From Lachnospiraceae bacterium (GTDB lineage Bacteria > Bacillota > Clostridia > Lachnospirales > Lachnospiraceae), in the NCBI GenBank assembly GCA_910576385.1, contig CAJTIR010000025.1, positions 1 through 56,998 on the forward strand: a stretch of DNA of 56,998 nucleotides, written 5' to 3'. Positions 41,416 through 49,630 of the stretch are shown here, piece after piece. The number at the start of each line of letters is the position of its first letter. The first letter of the stretch is position 1. The notes under the pieces are model-generated. The model was not told where the DNA came from. It was given only the letters and a program-made list of their open reading frames with translations, and did no database searches. The translations under genes were made by a program, and so were the position numbers.

Positions 41416-41529
41416 TGAACTTTACGGTGGGCATGCCACCATGGCAGCCCCTTTTATTAAAAACGACACTTGCTTTTTATGGCAATGTGAGTGATAGATG
41501 TAACAGGGGATGCCAGGAACGGAGGTATT

Positions 41530-42903
41530 ATGAGAGAAATAACAAAAATAGGGGGCAGAAACACGCAGCCCGTCAAACGTAAACGTGTCGCTGCCTATGC
41601 GCGCGTATCATCCGGCAAGGACGCGCAGCTTCATTCCTTATCTGCACAGATCAGTTACTATAATAGTTATATAGGAAGCCGGGGCGACTGGGAACTGGCC
41701 GGAATTTATGCCGATGAAGCAATGACCGGCACGAAAGAAAACCGCCCACAGTTCCAAAAACTGCTCTCCGACTGTCGGGCAGGGAAAATCGATATGGTAA
41801 TTGTAAAATCCATTACCCGGTTAGCGCGCAACACGGTGACACTGCTGGAGACTGCCCGTGAGCTTAAAGCGTTGGAGATTGACATATTTTTTGAGAAAGA
41901 AAACATCCACACATTAAGCACGGACGGCGAACTAATGCTGACCCTGCTGGCTTCCTTTGCCCAGGAGGAAAGCCGATCCGCCTCGGAAAACGTCAAGTGG
42001 CGCATCCGCAAGAACTTTGAGCGAGGAATCCCTACGGGCGGCGGATTGTTCGGATACCGTTTTAAGGACGGTATGCTGCAGGTGGTCCCCGAAGAAGCAG
42101 AGATTGTAAAACAAATCTTTAACAACTTTCTCAGCGGCATGGGCATCGCACCCATTGCTAAGAAGCTGAACCGGGAGGGCGTCCCAACCAGGTGGGGGAA
42201 TTTATGGAGCAAGAGCACCATCCGTGGCATCCTGCAGCGGGAAACCTATACCGGCAATCTGCTGCTCCAGAAAACCTACAGATCCGACCATATCACCAAA
42301 AAGAAGATGATAAACCACGGCGAATTGCCCATGTATTATGTGGAAGACAGCCATGAAGCCATCATTGACGGGGAAACTTTCCAGAGGGTACAGAATGAGC
42401 TGGAGCGGCGGGCGGCAGAATACTCACGCCCGCATACGGCAAGGCCCGCTTCCCCATATTTATTCACGGGAATGATCCGCTGCGGCTTATGCGGCAGGCA
42501 TTTTTCCCGTAAGCTAACCGCTTCGGATAAGAAGTACACCAAGAAACCACAATGGGTATGTTCCACTTTCCATGTTTATGGAAAATCCGAATGCCCGTCG
42601 CAGCGGATTCCGGAAGACATACTCATCGCTAAGACTTCCGAGGTTTTGGGGTATGGCGGCTGGGGACGGGAGGAACTGACCCGGGATATTGATGAGATAT
42701 TAGTGCCGGAGCACAACTGCCTGGTCTACGTTTTCCATGATGGCCATATGGAAAGCGTCACTTGGCGGCATCCATCCCGCCGGGAAAGCTGGACGCCGGA
42801 AATGAGGCAGAAAGCGCGGGAACGTCAGCTGGAGGTTATCAGGCAAAAAAGGAAAGGAGATGAGGAAGAATGCTGGCATTTACAAGAAAAGTCCAAAAGA
42901 TAG
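41530..42903 (+). CDS. Large serine recombinase 1
   Basis: 457 residues from the ATG at 41530 (GGAGGTATT). The resolvase domain has [13 protein letters not shown] with nucleophile Ser, [17 protein letters not shown] and [19 protein letters not shown]. The Recombinase domain is around 170-290 ([16 protein letters not shown], then [18 protein letters not shown]). A zinc ribbon [11 protein letters not shown]...WVCSTF follows. It is intact and is the best candidate for the enzyme that inserted the 26.7-kb element. It overlaps the next recombinase gene by 34 bases. Confidence 0.92.
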   Translation: MREITKIGGRNTQPVKRKRVAAYARVSSGKDAQLHSLSAQISYYNSYIGSRGDWELAGIYADEAMTGTKENRPQFQKLLSDCRAGKIDMVIVKSITRLARNTVTLLETARELKALEIDIFFEKENIHTLSTDGELMLTLLASFAQEESRSASENVKWRIRKNFERGIPTGGGLFGYRFKDGMLQVVPEEAEIVKQIFNNFLSGMGIAPIAKKLNREGVPTRWGNLWSKSTIRGILQRETYTGNLLLQKTYRSDHITKKKMINHGELPMYYVEDSHEAIIDGETFQRVQNELERRAAEYSRPHTARPASPYLFTGMIRCGLCGRHFSRKLTASDKKYTKKPQWVCSTFHVYGKSECPSQRIPEDILIAKTSEVLGYGGWGREELTRDIDEILVPEHNCLVYVFHDGHMESVTWRHPSRRESWTPEMRQKARERQLEVIRQKRKGDEEECWHLQEKSKR

Positions 42904-44486
42904 AGAGCCGCGCCAGCCTGCGTCAGAATGTCATAGATGCAACGATGCAGCAAAAACGGCGCGTAGCGGCTTATGCCCGTGTGTCTACAGATTCAGACGA
43001 ACAGCAGTCCAGTTATGAGGCACAGGTTGACTTTTATACCCGCCATATCCAAAGCAACCCGGAATGAGAATTTGTCGGCCTGTACGCAGACGAAGGAATC
43101 TCCGGCACGAACACTAAAAGACGTGAGGGGTTTAACCGGATGGTGGCAGACGCACTGGATGGCAAAATTGACCTGATCCTCACCAAATCTATCAGCCGTT
43201 TTGCCCGCAATACAGTAGATACCCTGACGACCGTCCGCAAGCTAAAGGAGCGGAATGTGGAAGTATATTTTGAGAAGGAAAATATCTACACCTTAGACGC
43301 CAAAGGTGAAGTCATGATTACGATTATGAGCAGTTTGGCACAGGAAGAAAGCCGCTCCATCAGCGAGAACATTACCTGGGGAAAGCGCCGCAGCATGGAG
43401 GAAGGGAAGTTCTCCCTTGCCTATAAACACTTCCTTGGGTACAAGAAGGGCGAGGATGGTATTTTGGAGATTGTAGAGGATGAGGCGAAAATTATCCGCA
43501 AGATTTATCAACTGTTTCTAGAAGGGCAGACTGTCCGGATGATTGCCGACCACCTCACAAAACAGGGTATACCAACGCCAATGGGCAAGGAAAATTGGAG
43601 AGTCTCGACAATTATGAGCATTCTCCAAAACGAGAAATACAAAGGGGACGCCCTGCTCCAGAAAACCTATGTTGCCGATTTCTTAACCAAACGCGTCAAG
43701 AAAAACTGTGGCGAGATACCGCAATACTATATTAAGGACTCGCACCCGGCCATCATTGACCCGGCAACTTTTGACCTGGTGCAAAAAGAGATTGAACGGC
43801 GGCGTCCAGAACGCCATAAGCTGCACCGCAGCAATCCGTTTGCGGCAAAGGTTATCTGTGGGGATTGTGGCGGTTATTACGGCCGGAAAGTTTGGCACAG
43901 CAATAGTAAACACCGTAAATACATTTGGCGTTGCAACCAAAAATATGAAGAAAAAACGGCCTGTTCTACTCCGAATTTGGACGAGGCGACCCTCGAAGCA
44001 GCCTTCGTGGAAGCGTTTAACCGGATGCTCGGCAATAAAGAACAGTATATTGCCCGGTTTGAGGAAATGCTGCCGCTACTTGCTGATACCAGCAAATTGG
44101 AAAGGAAGCTGGCTGAAGCTCAAAACAAGCATAGCCATCTGATGAACAGCCTCCGCCTTTATATGGAAGAAAACACAAGGCAGATTCAAGACCAGGAGGA
44201 ATACAACCGGCACTTTTCTGAGCTGGATACAGAATGTAAAAAGGCTGAGGAGGAAATCGAGGCCATACAAAAAGAGATTTTAGAGCAATCGGGAAGGAAA
44301 GAGCAAATCCGCCGTTGCCTGGATGAACTGCGAGGATGTGGGGATATTTTGGATGAGTTCGACGATGATTTATGGAGCTCTATGGTTGAATCCGTGACCG
44401 TATACGCCGATGAAAAATTGGAATTCCTGTTCCGGGATGGAACGAGAATTCCGATACAAATGCCAAAAAACAAAAAGAAAAAATAA
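42870..44486 (+). pseudogene. Large serine recombinase 2, interrupted by an in-frame TGA
   Basis: The full frame would encode 538 residues: resolvase domain ([20 protein letters not shown]), ISRFARNTVDTLTTVRKLKE, Recombinase domain, zinc ribbon VICGDCGGYYG...WRCNQKY, and a long C-terminal coiled coil. At 43065-43067 the frame has TGA where relatives have Trp (NPE-W-EFVGLY). Everything after continues in the same frame without further damage. Either it is a very recent nonsense mutation, a sequencing error, or stop readthrough. Tandem serine recombinases that act together are known in Firmicute elements. Confidence 0.85.
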
Positions 44487-44583
44487 TACAACAGCACTTT
44501 AATAATGCACAGCCCGGCTGTGAGTAACTTAGTCATATAAAGCCTGCGGGATTGATTCCGTGGGCTTTTTAAAGTTTTATTCC

Positions 44584-45219
44584 TTACACAGTGTTTTTTG
44601 CATGTTCCAAAGAATCTCTGATGATTCTTTCCAAGTATTCTTTCTTAGATAAATCCCCTAAATCGTGGAATACTGCTGAGTAAGCGACAAGCGCAGTCCG
44701 GACGTACGTGCTATGTTTCTCAAAAATTGTTCGGTCAATGGAGATTCCTTGCGCCTCAATAAACTGGCAACAAAAAGTCACGGCAAGCCTGGTATTGCCT
44801 TCACGAAAACCATGTACTTTCCATACTGCCGCTAAATCTTCTGAAAAACATTTTGCCCTGCCATCTAAAGATAGGCTGGCCCAAGAACGTGATGTCATCT
44901 TCTTTAAGGCGTCAGACAAATCGCCCTCAATTTTTGCCTTGTCTGAATATTCTATAGACAAACCACCTAATGCAGGTTCCTCTTTTTCTATGTTGATTGT
45001 GCGGATTTTTCCAGCCCATTCGTAAATATCCTGGAAGATATATTTATGCATTTTGGCCAAATGACCAACATCATAACTCCCTTCTAATGGATTCTCAGCG
45101 AGCTCTCTTAAACGAAGGGAAACATAATCTGCCTCTGCATCATCCAGCATCTGCCGATCTTGAATACCTAAGATATTCCTAAGGATATTAGTTCCGGGAT
45201 ATACATATGGATCAAGCAT
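44584..45219 (-). CDS. Fic/Doc family toxin
   Basis: 211 residues. The Fic core is HKYIFQDIYEWAGKIRTINI, with active-site motif HGFREGNTRLAV (canonical HPFx(D/E)GNxR with Gly replacing Pro). The catalytic His, acidic Glu, Gly-Asn and Arg are all present. Such enzymes usually AMPylate protein targets. It overlaps the start of the VbhA-like gene by 8 bases. It is encoded opposite to the recombinases, in a block bracketed by a duplicated recombinase 3' end. Confidence 0.88.
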   Translation of the reverse strand: MLDPYVYPGTNILRNILGIQDRQMLDDAEADYVSLRLRELAENPLEGSYDVGHLAKMHKYIFQDIYEWAGKIRTINIEKEEPALGGLSIEYSDKAKIEGDLSDALKKMTSRSWASLSLDGRAKCFSEDLAAVWKVHGFREGNTRLAVTFCCQFIEAQGISIDRTIFEKHSTYVRTALVAYSAVFHDLGDLSKKEYLERIIRDSLEHAKNTV

Positions 45220-45382
45220 CCTGCTTTACCTTATATTTTTTGTCCAGATATTTCTTTAAATCTTCCGTAGTAGCTTGCCCGTTTTTTTCCAATTCAATAT
45301 ATTTTTTGAAATCTTCTGTGGGCTCAAGCCCGTCAACTTTAATCATACCAATGGCATAATCCCAAGCCGCATCTACTGTCAT
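45212..45382 (-). CDS. VbhA-like antitoxin of the Fic toxin
   Basis: 56 residues from the ATG at 45382 (GGAGGAGTTT). The N-terminal helix DAAWDYAIGMIKVDGLEPTE is followed by ATTEDLKKYLDKKYK, the layout of VbhA-type antitoxins, whose (S/T)xxxE(G/N) motif blocks the Fic ATP site. Here the aligned residues appear to be M-x-x-x-D-G, a departure from the consensus. It is translated just before the toxin. Confidence 0.75.
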   Translation of the reverse strand: MTVDAAWDYAIGMIKVDGLEPTEDFKKYIELEKNGQATTEDLKKYLDKKYKVKQDA

Positions 45383-45511
45383 ATAAACTCCTCCAATCAA
45401 TCTAAGATTATATTTAGTATACCACATTTTATGGATAAATACCACTATAATAGTTTCCTCCCGGACTTAAAGCGATTCGGTTAACCGTATGGCTGATAGT
45501 ATTTTTCTCTC

Positions 45512-45775
45512 TCACCCCTCTCGTACCACACAGCGAACGGCAAAACCGTCCCCGCGGTAATAGTTATTCTGAGGACCGACATTCGTCGGGTACGTACTCA
45601 AGCGGTGACCAAACGTATCAGAACCAGCGGCAAACGACCACCAGTAGCCATGCGTGACACGTGCGTAGATGTAGCCATCTGAGCGATCGTAGTAGCCCGT
45701 ACGGAGAAAGTTGGACGAATTCCAGTTAGACCATGCAGACCTCTGCAAAAGGAATGCATCGGTCGAGCCCAACAC
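45512..45775 (-). pseudogene. Hypervariable C-terminal cassette C (DGR variable-region-like), 5' truncated
   Basis: 87 codons are open. GSTDAFLLQRSAWSNWNSSN leads into FLRTGYYDRSDGYIYARVTH, then GYWWSFAAGSDTFGH, ending RGDGFAVRCVVREG. This copy keeps an in-frame upstream part that A and B lack, but no plausible start codon context, so it is the end of a larger lost gene. The core 45512-45709 aligns without gap with A and B. It sits directly next to a duplicated recombinase 3' end (45799-45884). Confidence 0.7.
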
Positions 45776-45798
45776 TAATTCGCACTAAAGTCTCAAAC

Positions 45799-45884
45799 AT
45801 TGGAATTCCTGTTCCGGGATAGGACGAAAATTCCAATACAAATGTCAAAAAGCAAAAAATAAAATAATAGCACTTTAACAATGC
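45799..45884 (+). repeat. Duplicate of the recombinase 2 3' end
   Basis: ATTGGAATTCCTGTTCCGGG and the following 65 bases copy 44417-44508, which encodes the last residues of recombinase 2 and its downstream flank (including AGCACTTTAA-AATGC), with several mismatches and small deletions. It is a remnant of a second, related recombinase gene or of a duplication made when the Fic/cassette C block was inserted. Confidence 0.8.
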
Positions 45885-46032
45885 TGCTTATATTTATCTC
45901 ATAAGACACCGTTACTATATGCTTTATCTCACACAGGACGACGCGGTTTATGTTGATATAATCTACCACGATTTACGCAATTATAAGGATATCTTTGTAA
46001 TAACCCGTGTTCTCATTGCTGGCGATGATTAG
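45883..46032 (+). pseudogene. ParE/RelE-like toxin C-terminal remnant
   Basis: The frame ...YLIRHRYYMLYLTQDDAVY, then VDIIYHDLRNYKDIF, reads like the end of a ParE/RelE plasmid-stabilisation toxin (strand-turn-strand with final Arg/Asp). There is no start or N-terminal half. It follows the recombinase remnant directly, so both may be leftovers of the same earlier element end. Confidence 0.45.
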
Positions 46033-46057
46033 TCAGGGAAACTGAGGCTTCAAGTTT

Positions 46058-47071
46058 CTAAAAATCATTTACTAAATAAACATTTCCTCTTGCACGTGTA
46101 ATTGCTACGTATAGTTTATTCTTGGTGGGTGGCGGCAGTTCCAATAACTTACCAGCAGTACGTTTCTTGGCGGTAGTTTTATTTAACATCACGCATACAT
46201 CCTTATAATGATCCTCTCCCTTTGTTTCGCCCCAATTTTTGTGGCAGCAACCAAACTTAGCCCCATTTTGATAGTGAAGTTTAATAATATTTTTGTCTGC
46301 GAGTATTGACATTATTCTTTTCTCATCGTCTACAAATTCGATTGCGGTGTCATCTTCTGCAGGACGATTTGATGATATTTCAATTCCAATATGGTCGTTA
46401 ATATAATTGCAAATAGTTTTACTGCATCTCCAGCTATTCTGTAAGGTTGTATTGTCGATTAAAAATCCTTTTTTCGTAAATCGTGCTTCGTACTTTTTCT
46501 TGTCATCAAATAAAGTCCCATTCGCTTTGCCATCCCGGCTGGTATCGAATGTATGTTGATAAAAGTCACCTACAAAAAGCATATTCAACGGATTTTCCAT
46601 AAGATTCTCTAAAAATGTGAAATCGCGCCCAGCAATATCCTGAACCTCATCAATAATAAACTCGTCAAAATATGTGTTTATACGTAGCTTTATATCATCC
46701 AGCACTCCTTCTTTTTCTAAAAGCAAAGCAAGCCTGTTGCTATATAAATAGCGATTTTGTGTCATATAATAACCTAAATCTGTTTGGCGATACGATCTAT
46801 TTTCATTTGCCCTATATATCACGCCTTTTGCTTTATGCTTGTCCGATAAAAAAGGCTTATAGCAGAAGCCATATAAAAAAGAAAAATACGTCATTAAAGT
46901 TACATTTGCTGGCCATATGCCATTAAACCTGCTTGTTATTTTCTGACGCAGATTATCATAATTAGCGGTAGTATATGTAACGATTAATGACCTTTTATCG
47001 GCAGATAAACTTTTAATAATATATGTTGTTTTGCCGGAGCCGGCAACGGCAAATATTACTTTCTTATCCAT
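46058..47071 (-). CDS. UvrD-like helicase (GajB-like), short form
   Basis: 337 residues of superfamily 1 helicase. Motif I is FAVAGSGKTTYII, motif Ia region LIVTYTTANYDNLRQ, motif II FIIDEVQDI, motif III LFVGDFYQHTFD, motif IV/V region SWRCSKTICNYI, and motif VI KLYVAITRARGNVYLV. It is clearly shorter than typical GajB proteins (about 490 residues), apparently lacking inserted subdomains. It overlaps the nuclease gene by 16 bases. Together they look like a Gabija-type anti-phage pair. Confidence 0.82.
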   Translation of the reverse strand: MDKKVIFAVAGSGKTTYIIKSLSADKRSLIVTYTTANYDNLRQKITSRFNGIWPANVTLMTYFSFLYGFCYKPFLSDKHKAKGVIYRANENRSYRQTDLGYYMTQNRYLYSNRLALLLEKEGVLDDIKLRINTYFDEFIIDEVQDIAGRDFTFLENLMENPLNMLFVGDFYQHTFDTSRDGKANGTLFDDKKKYEARFTKKGFLIDNTTLQNSWRCSKTICNYINDHIGIEISSNRPAEDDTAIEFVDDEKRIMSILADKNIIKLHYQNGAKFGCCHKNWGETKGEDHYKDVCVMLNKTTAKKRTAGKLLELPPPTKNKLYVAITRARGNVYLVNDF

Positions 47072-48621
47072 TCGATTGCTCCTTTAATATAATCAGGGAC
47101 TACGATATCCTCTGTTTGCTCCAGCAGGGTATATGCGGCTTCGGTTTTATTCCCAAGCATATAATCTAGCGGTTTATCGTTGAAAAGCCCATCACAGAGT
47201 TCTTTGTTGTCATTATACAAAACGATTTCAAACGTCCTTTTCTCATTATCATCTTCGCTAAAAATCTCAATGTCAGCATCCCCGGAAAAATCGCTGTATT
47301 TGTCTATACAGTTCTTTTGTTTATTGCCGTCATTATCCGTAACAACTGCGACCTTGCTATGGATTAGACGGGCTATCTCTAAATATCTTTTGAAACTTAG
47401 CCCACGCACGTCAATAATGTGTACACCATCTTGTTCCGGTTTATGGTCAGTTTCCGTTATATAGAATTTCTCAAATAACATATATTCAGACGGACCTTCC
47501 ACCAAAATTACCCTACGCGATGTGGCGAACTCTACGATATTGGCCACAGGTGCTTTCATAAAATATTTTGCCGTTGACTGATCCAAATTTTGAAGCGATA
47601 CTGGACTACCAACAGCTTCTTTACCCATAATAATAAGATTCTGTAATTCCAGGCGAGTGCTAATCAAGCTATTATGCGTTGTAATAAATAACTGGCCATT
47701 CCGAGCATCAGCAACACGCTGAACCAATTTTCGTAAATTCACGTGACTTAAGTGATTTTCTGGTTCTTCAATTAAGATAGCATCCATATTTGTGCCAGAA
47801 CGCTCAAGCGCAAAGTCAGTCTTAATAAAAACCTGCTTTCCGGTTCCTTTACTATCAATTCCAATTTCGTCTTCATAAATCATCAAATTGTCTTCGAGGC
47901 TCATAGCAGAACTCGCTTTTAATCCAAATGCATAACTTTTTCCGGACGGTATCCGGCTATTTAATTCCTGAAGGCTTGATGACCGAAAGTTATCGCGCAT
48001 CTGTCTATATTTACCTTTATGGACTGCACGTTCTTTGACATTATCCTCCGTGTATTGAAAATAAGTACGCTTTATAAAATCATTCGTTGCGTAATCCGAA
48101 TTCATATTAGTGCTGTCAATCAAAATGCTTCGTAACTTCTTTTTATAGCCGGTATATCCTTCATCCGCAAATGTCGAGAAACGAATCTTGTAATAGTCAT
48201 ATGGAAAATAATTATCCTGATCTTTTAAGGATTCTGTTATCTCATTTTGGAAATCGGGATTCGGTTCACATACAAGCTTGATTCCATCACAAATGACCCT
48301 ATCAGAGTTGTTCTTGCCATTGACATCATGGGCGAATTCGCCATTAAGATATAATTCTATGATCATTTTAGGCAAGTTATCATAGGTTCTTTGACTGGCA
48401 TTGAATTCCTGAACCGCCTCAATATTAATCATACGATCCAAGCCTATGGTTTCAACTCTATGAACGTTTCCGCTTGCAACGATATCTATTGCTTGAAGAA
48501 TGCTGCTTTTCCCGGATTCATTATCGCCTATTAATATATTAATATGTGGCTTTGGTTCAATGACATAATTCTTGAATCTTTTATAATTAATCAATTTAAT
48601 TTTGGTAATAATTGCTGGCAT
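47056..48621 (-). CDS. OLD-family ATPase/TOPRIM nuclease (GajA-like)
   Basis: 521 residues. An ABC-type ATPase has Walker A LIGDNESGKSSILQAI at about 32-47 and signature/Walker B DAILIEEPENHLSHVNLRKL, then FITTHNSLIST. A C-terminal TOPRIM domain starts with RRVILVEGPSEYMLFEKF (catalytic Glu) and has VVTDNDGNKQ (DxD). This is the class 2 OLD architecture of GajA in the Gabija defence system. It is the last intact gene before the element's right end and reads inward. Confidence 0.88.
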   Translation of the reverse strand: MPAIITKIKLINYKRFKNYVIEPKPHINILIGDNESGKSSILQAIDIVASGNVHRVETIGLDRMINIEAVQEFNASQRTYDNLPKMIIELYLNGEFAHDVNGKNNSDRVICDGIKLVCEPNPDFQNEITESLKDQDNYFPYDYYKIRFSTFADEGYTGYKKKLRSILIDSTNMNSDYATNDFIKRTYFQYTEDNVKERAVHKGKYRQMRDNFRSSSLQELNSRIPSGKSYAFGLKASSAMSLEDNLMIYEDEIGIDSKGTGKQVFIKTDFALERSGTNMDAILIEEPENHLSHVNLRKLVQRVADARNGQLFITTHNSLISTRLELQNLIIMGKEAVGSPVSLQNLDQSTAKYFMKAPVANIVEFATSRRVILVEGPSEYMLFEKFYITETDHKPEQDGVHIIDVRGLSFKRYLEIARLIHSKVAVVTDNDGNKQKNCIDKYSDFSGDADIEIFSEDDNEKRTFEIVLYNDNKELCDGLFNDKPLDYMLGNKTEAAYTLLEQTEDIVVPDYIKGAIEWIRK

Positions 48622-48767
48622 ATAGCACCTCCAGGCATCAAATTCTAATGGAATCTCTGTTCCATGATATATTATACCATTATTCTAAGGAAATTGCTAT
48701 ACGAAGAATCGTTGAGCGAGAGTAGGTTATAAACGTGTAAACCGTGTAGAATCATGGTGCAATTCAA

Positions 48768-48799
48768 TATCCTTGTATCATCTGTGACGTCTACACACA
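48768..48799. other. attR of the 26.7-kb element
   Basis: TAT, CC, TTGTATC (48773-48779), ATCT, GTGACGT (48784-48790), seven bases, then CA at 48798-48799. In reverse complement this is CA-N7-ACGTCAC-N4-GATACAA-N2-ATA, the mirror image of the left end. The CA (or CAA) shared by both ends is the likely crossover dinucleotide. Joining 22050 to 48799 restores the reading frame of the target gene. Confidence 0.85.
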
Positions 48800-49353
48800 A
48801 AAGAAGCCAGCAACTTTCTTTGTCATTAAGTAAAAGAATGCTTGAAACACATCTTAATGATGTTACATCTGCTTCAAATATTGCCCAAAAACTAAACTCT
48901 TCTTTTTATCATCATGGTTACGCTGTTAGCAGAAAAGAAGCACAGGAAATAGGATTGAACATTACTATTCCAACAAAATCTGAGGAAAAAATAATTTGGT
49001 CAATATGGCAAGATTATTCAAAAGAAATGAAAGCAGATAAAGAATTTAACCTTTTAAACGAATTAATGAATGACCCTTTATCAAAAGAAAAACTTGATAC
49101 TGTACCCATATTAAATTTACCTGCAAATACCCCACCAGACATTGCAAACCAATTAATTATTAACGCCGCCAGTCAAACTCAAATTTCCACTCGAACATCT
49201 ATAGAATTTGAAGTTTTATTAGCAACAATAGAGAGTATTTACATATCATATGAAATGAAAAATAATATTAGTGTTACATATTGGAGAAATGCTGATATGA
49301 CTCTAGGATTTAATTCTATTCCCTATTCAGACGGTTGGAAGGAGCGAAATTAA
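48799..49353 (+). pseudogene. SDH-family Clp-fold serine proteinase, 3' half
   Basis: From KRSQQLSLSLSKRMLETHLN on, 184 residues follow the family's C-terminal part: IAQKLNSSFYHHGYAVSRKE, then AQEIGL, and an alpha-helical tail. An ATG at 48754 starts an open frame, but its first 15 residues come from element DNA, and no ribosome site is seen. The 5' half ends at 22049. Excision would re-create AAT-GCC-AAA-AGA-AGC across the junction in frame. Confidence 0.85.
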
Positions 49354-49354
49354 A

Positions 49355-49537
49355 ATGATATTTACTTCATTAACCAGTAATGTTATAAGTGTTAGAAATA
49401 ATGGTCCACATATAATTTTTTCAACGCAAGCAATTAGAACTTCAACTACTATAAATGGTATTGTAACTCCCAATTTAACCTATCAACCATATTCAATTGA
49501 TTCAGAAAACAAATTGCAAAGGAATCAAAAAGGATAA
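49355..49537 (+). CDS. Small hypothetical protein after the split proteinase gene
   Basis: 60 residues starting one base after the proteinase stop, with GGAAGGAG 11 bases upstream. Thr/Ser/Ile-rich (FTSLTSNVISVRNNGPHIIF). No family was recognised. It would be the second gene of the disrupted operon. It could also be a truncated remnant, because element 2 ends directly after it. Confidence 0.4.
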   Translation: MIFTSLTSNVISVRNNGPHIIFSTQAIRTSTTINGIVTPNLTYQPYSIDSENKLQRNQKG

Positions 49538-49539
49538 TT

Positions 49540-49630
49540 CAGGTATCAAAAAGGTATCACACCCCACCTCAAAAGCCGGAAAACCCGCTGTTTATGCGGC
49601 TTCCCGGCTTTCTGTTTACTATTCGAACTC
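49540..49630. other. Att region at the guaA 3' end
   Basis: A repeat pair (CAGGTATCA-AAA-AGGTATCACA, 49540-49562) is followed by a terminator-like hairpin (AAAGCCGG...CCGGCTTTCTG, 49573-49614, with inner CCCGCTGTTTATGCGG). Then comes TACTATTCGAACTC, which contains the guaA stop codon. The 3' end of guaA is a well-known integration site for Firmicute mobile elements. The hairpin probably also terminates guaA from the other strand. Confidence 0.55.

Larger units (their letters stand above)
22050..48798. mobile_element. 26.7-kb serine-recombinase element inserted in a Clp-fold proteinase gene
   Basis: The boundaries follow from the split target gene and the symmetrical end arms, which is stronger evidence than similarity alone. 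The element carries its own recombinases (41530-44486), a coupling ATPase with Replic_Relax protein, DNA methyltransferases, amidoligase module, Fic/VbhA, Gabija-like pair, surface proteins and three hypervariable cassettes. No relaxase or T4SS ATPase of a known type was recognised inside it. GC content is highest in the 31-44 kb half and lower in the 22-30 kb half, suggesting a composite origin. Confidence 0.85.
10880..49620. mobile_element. Integrative mobilizable element 2 (approximate, interrupted by the 26.7-kb element)
   Basis: Between the att-like core near 10870 and the guaA 3' end lies a second set of mobilization genes (MobV relaxase, RepA-like ATPase, RHH protein, integrase, Xis) plus cargo. 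Related repeat pairs CAGGTATCA...AGGTATCACA occur near both ends (10979-11001 and 49540-49562; 20 of 23 bases equal). Subtracting the nested insertion 22050-48798 leaves about 12 kb. The limits are inferred, and the internal position of its integrase is unusual. Confidence 0.4.

Noticed and set aside
41530-44486. Idea that the two serine recombinases are one frameshifted gene
   Set aside because: Each has its own complete resolvase domain, Recombinase domain and zinc ribbon, so they are two tandem genes.
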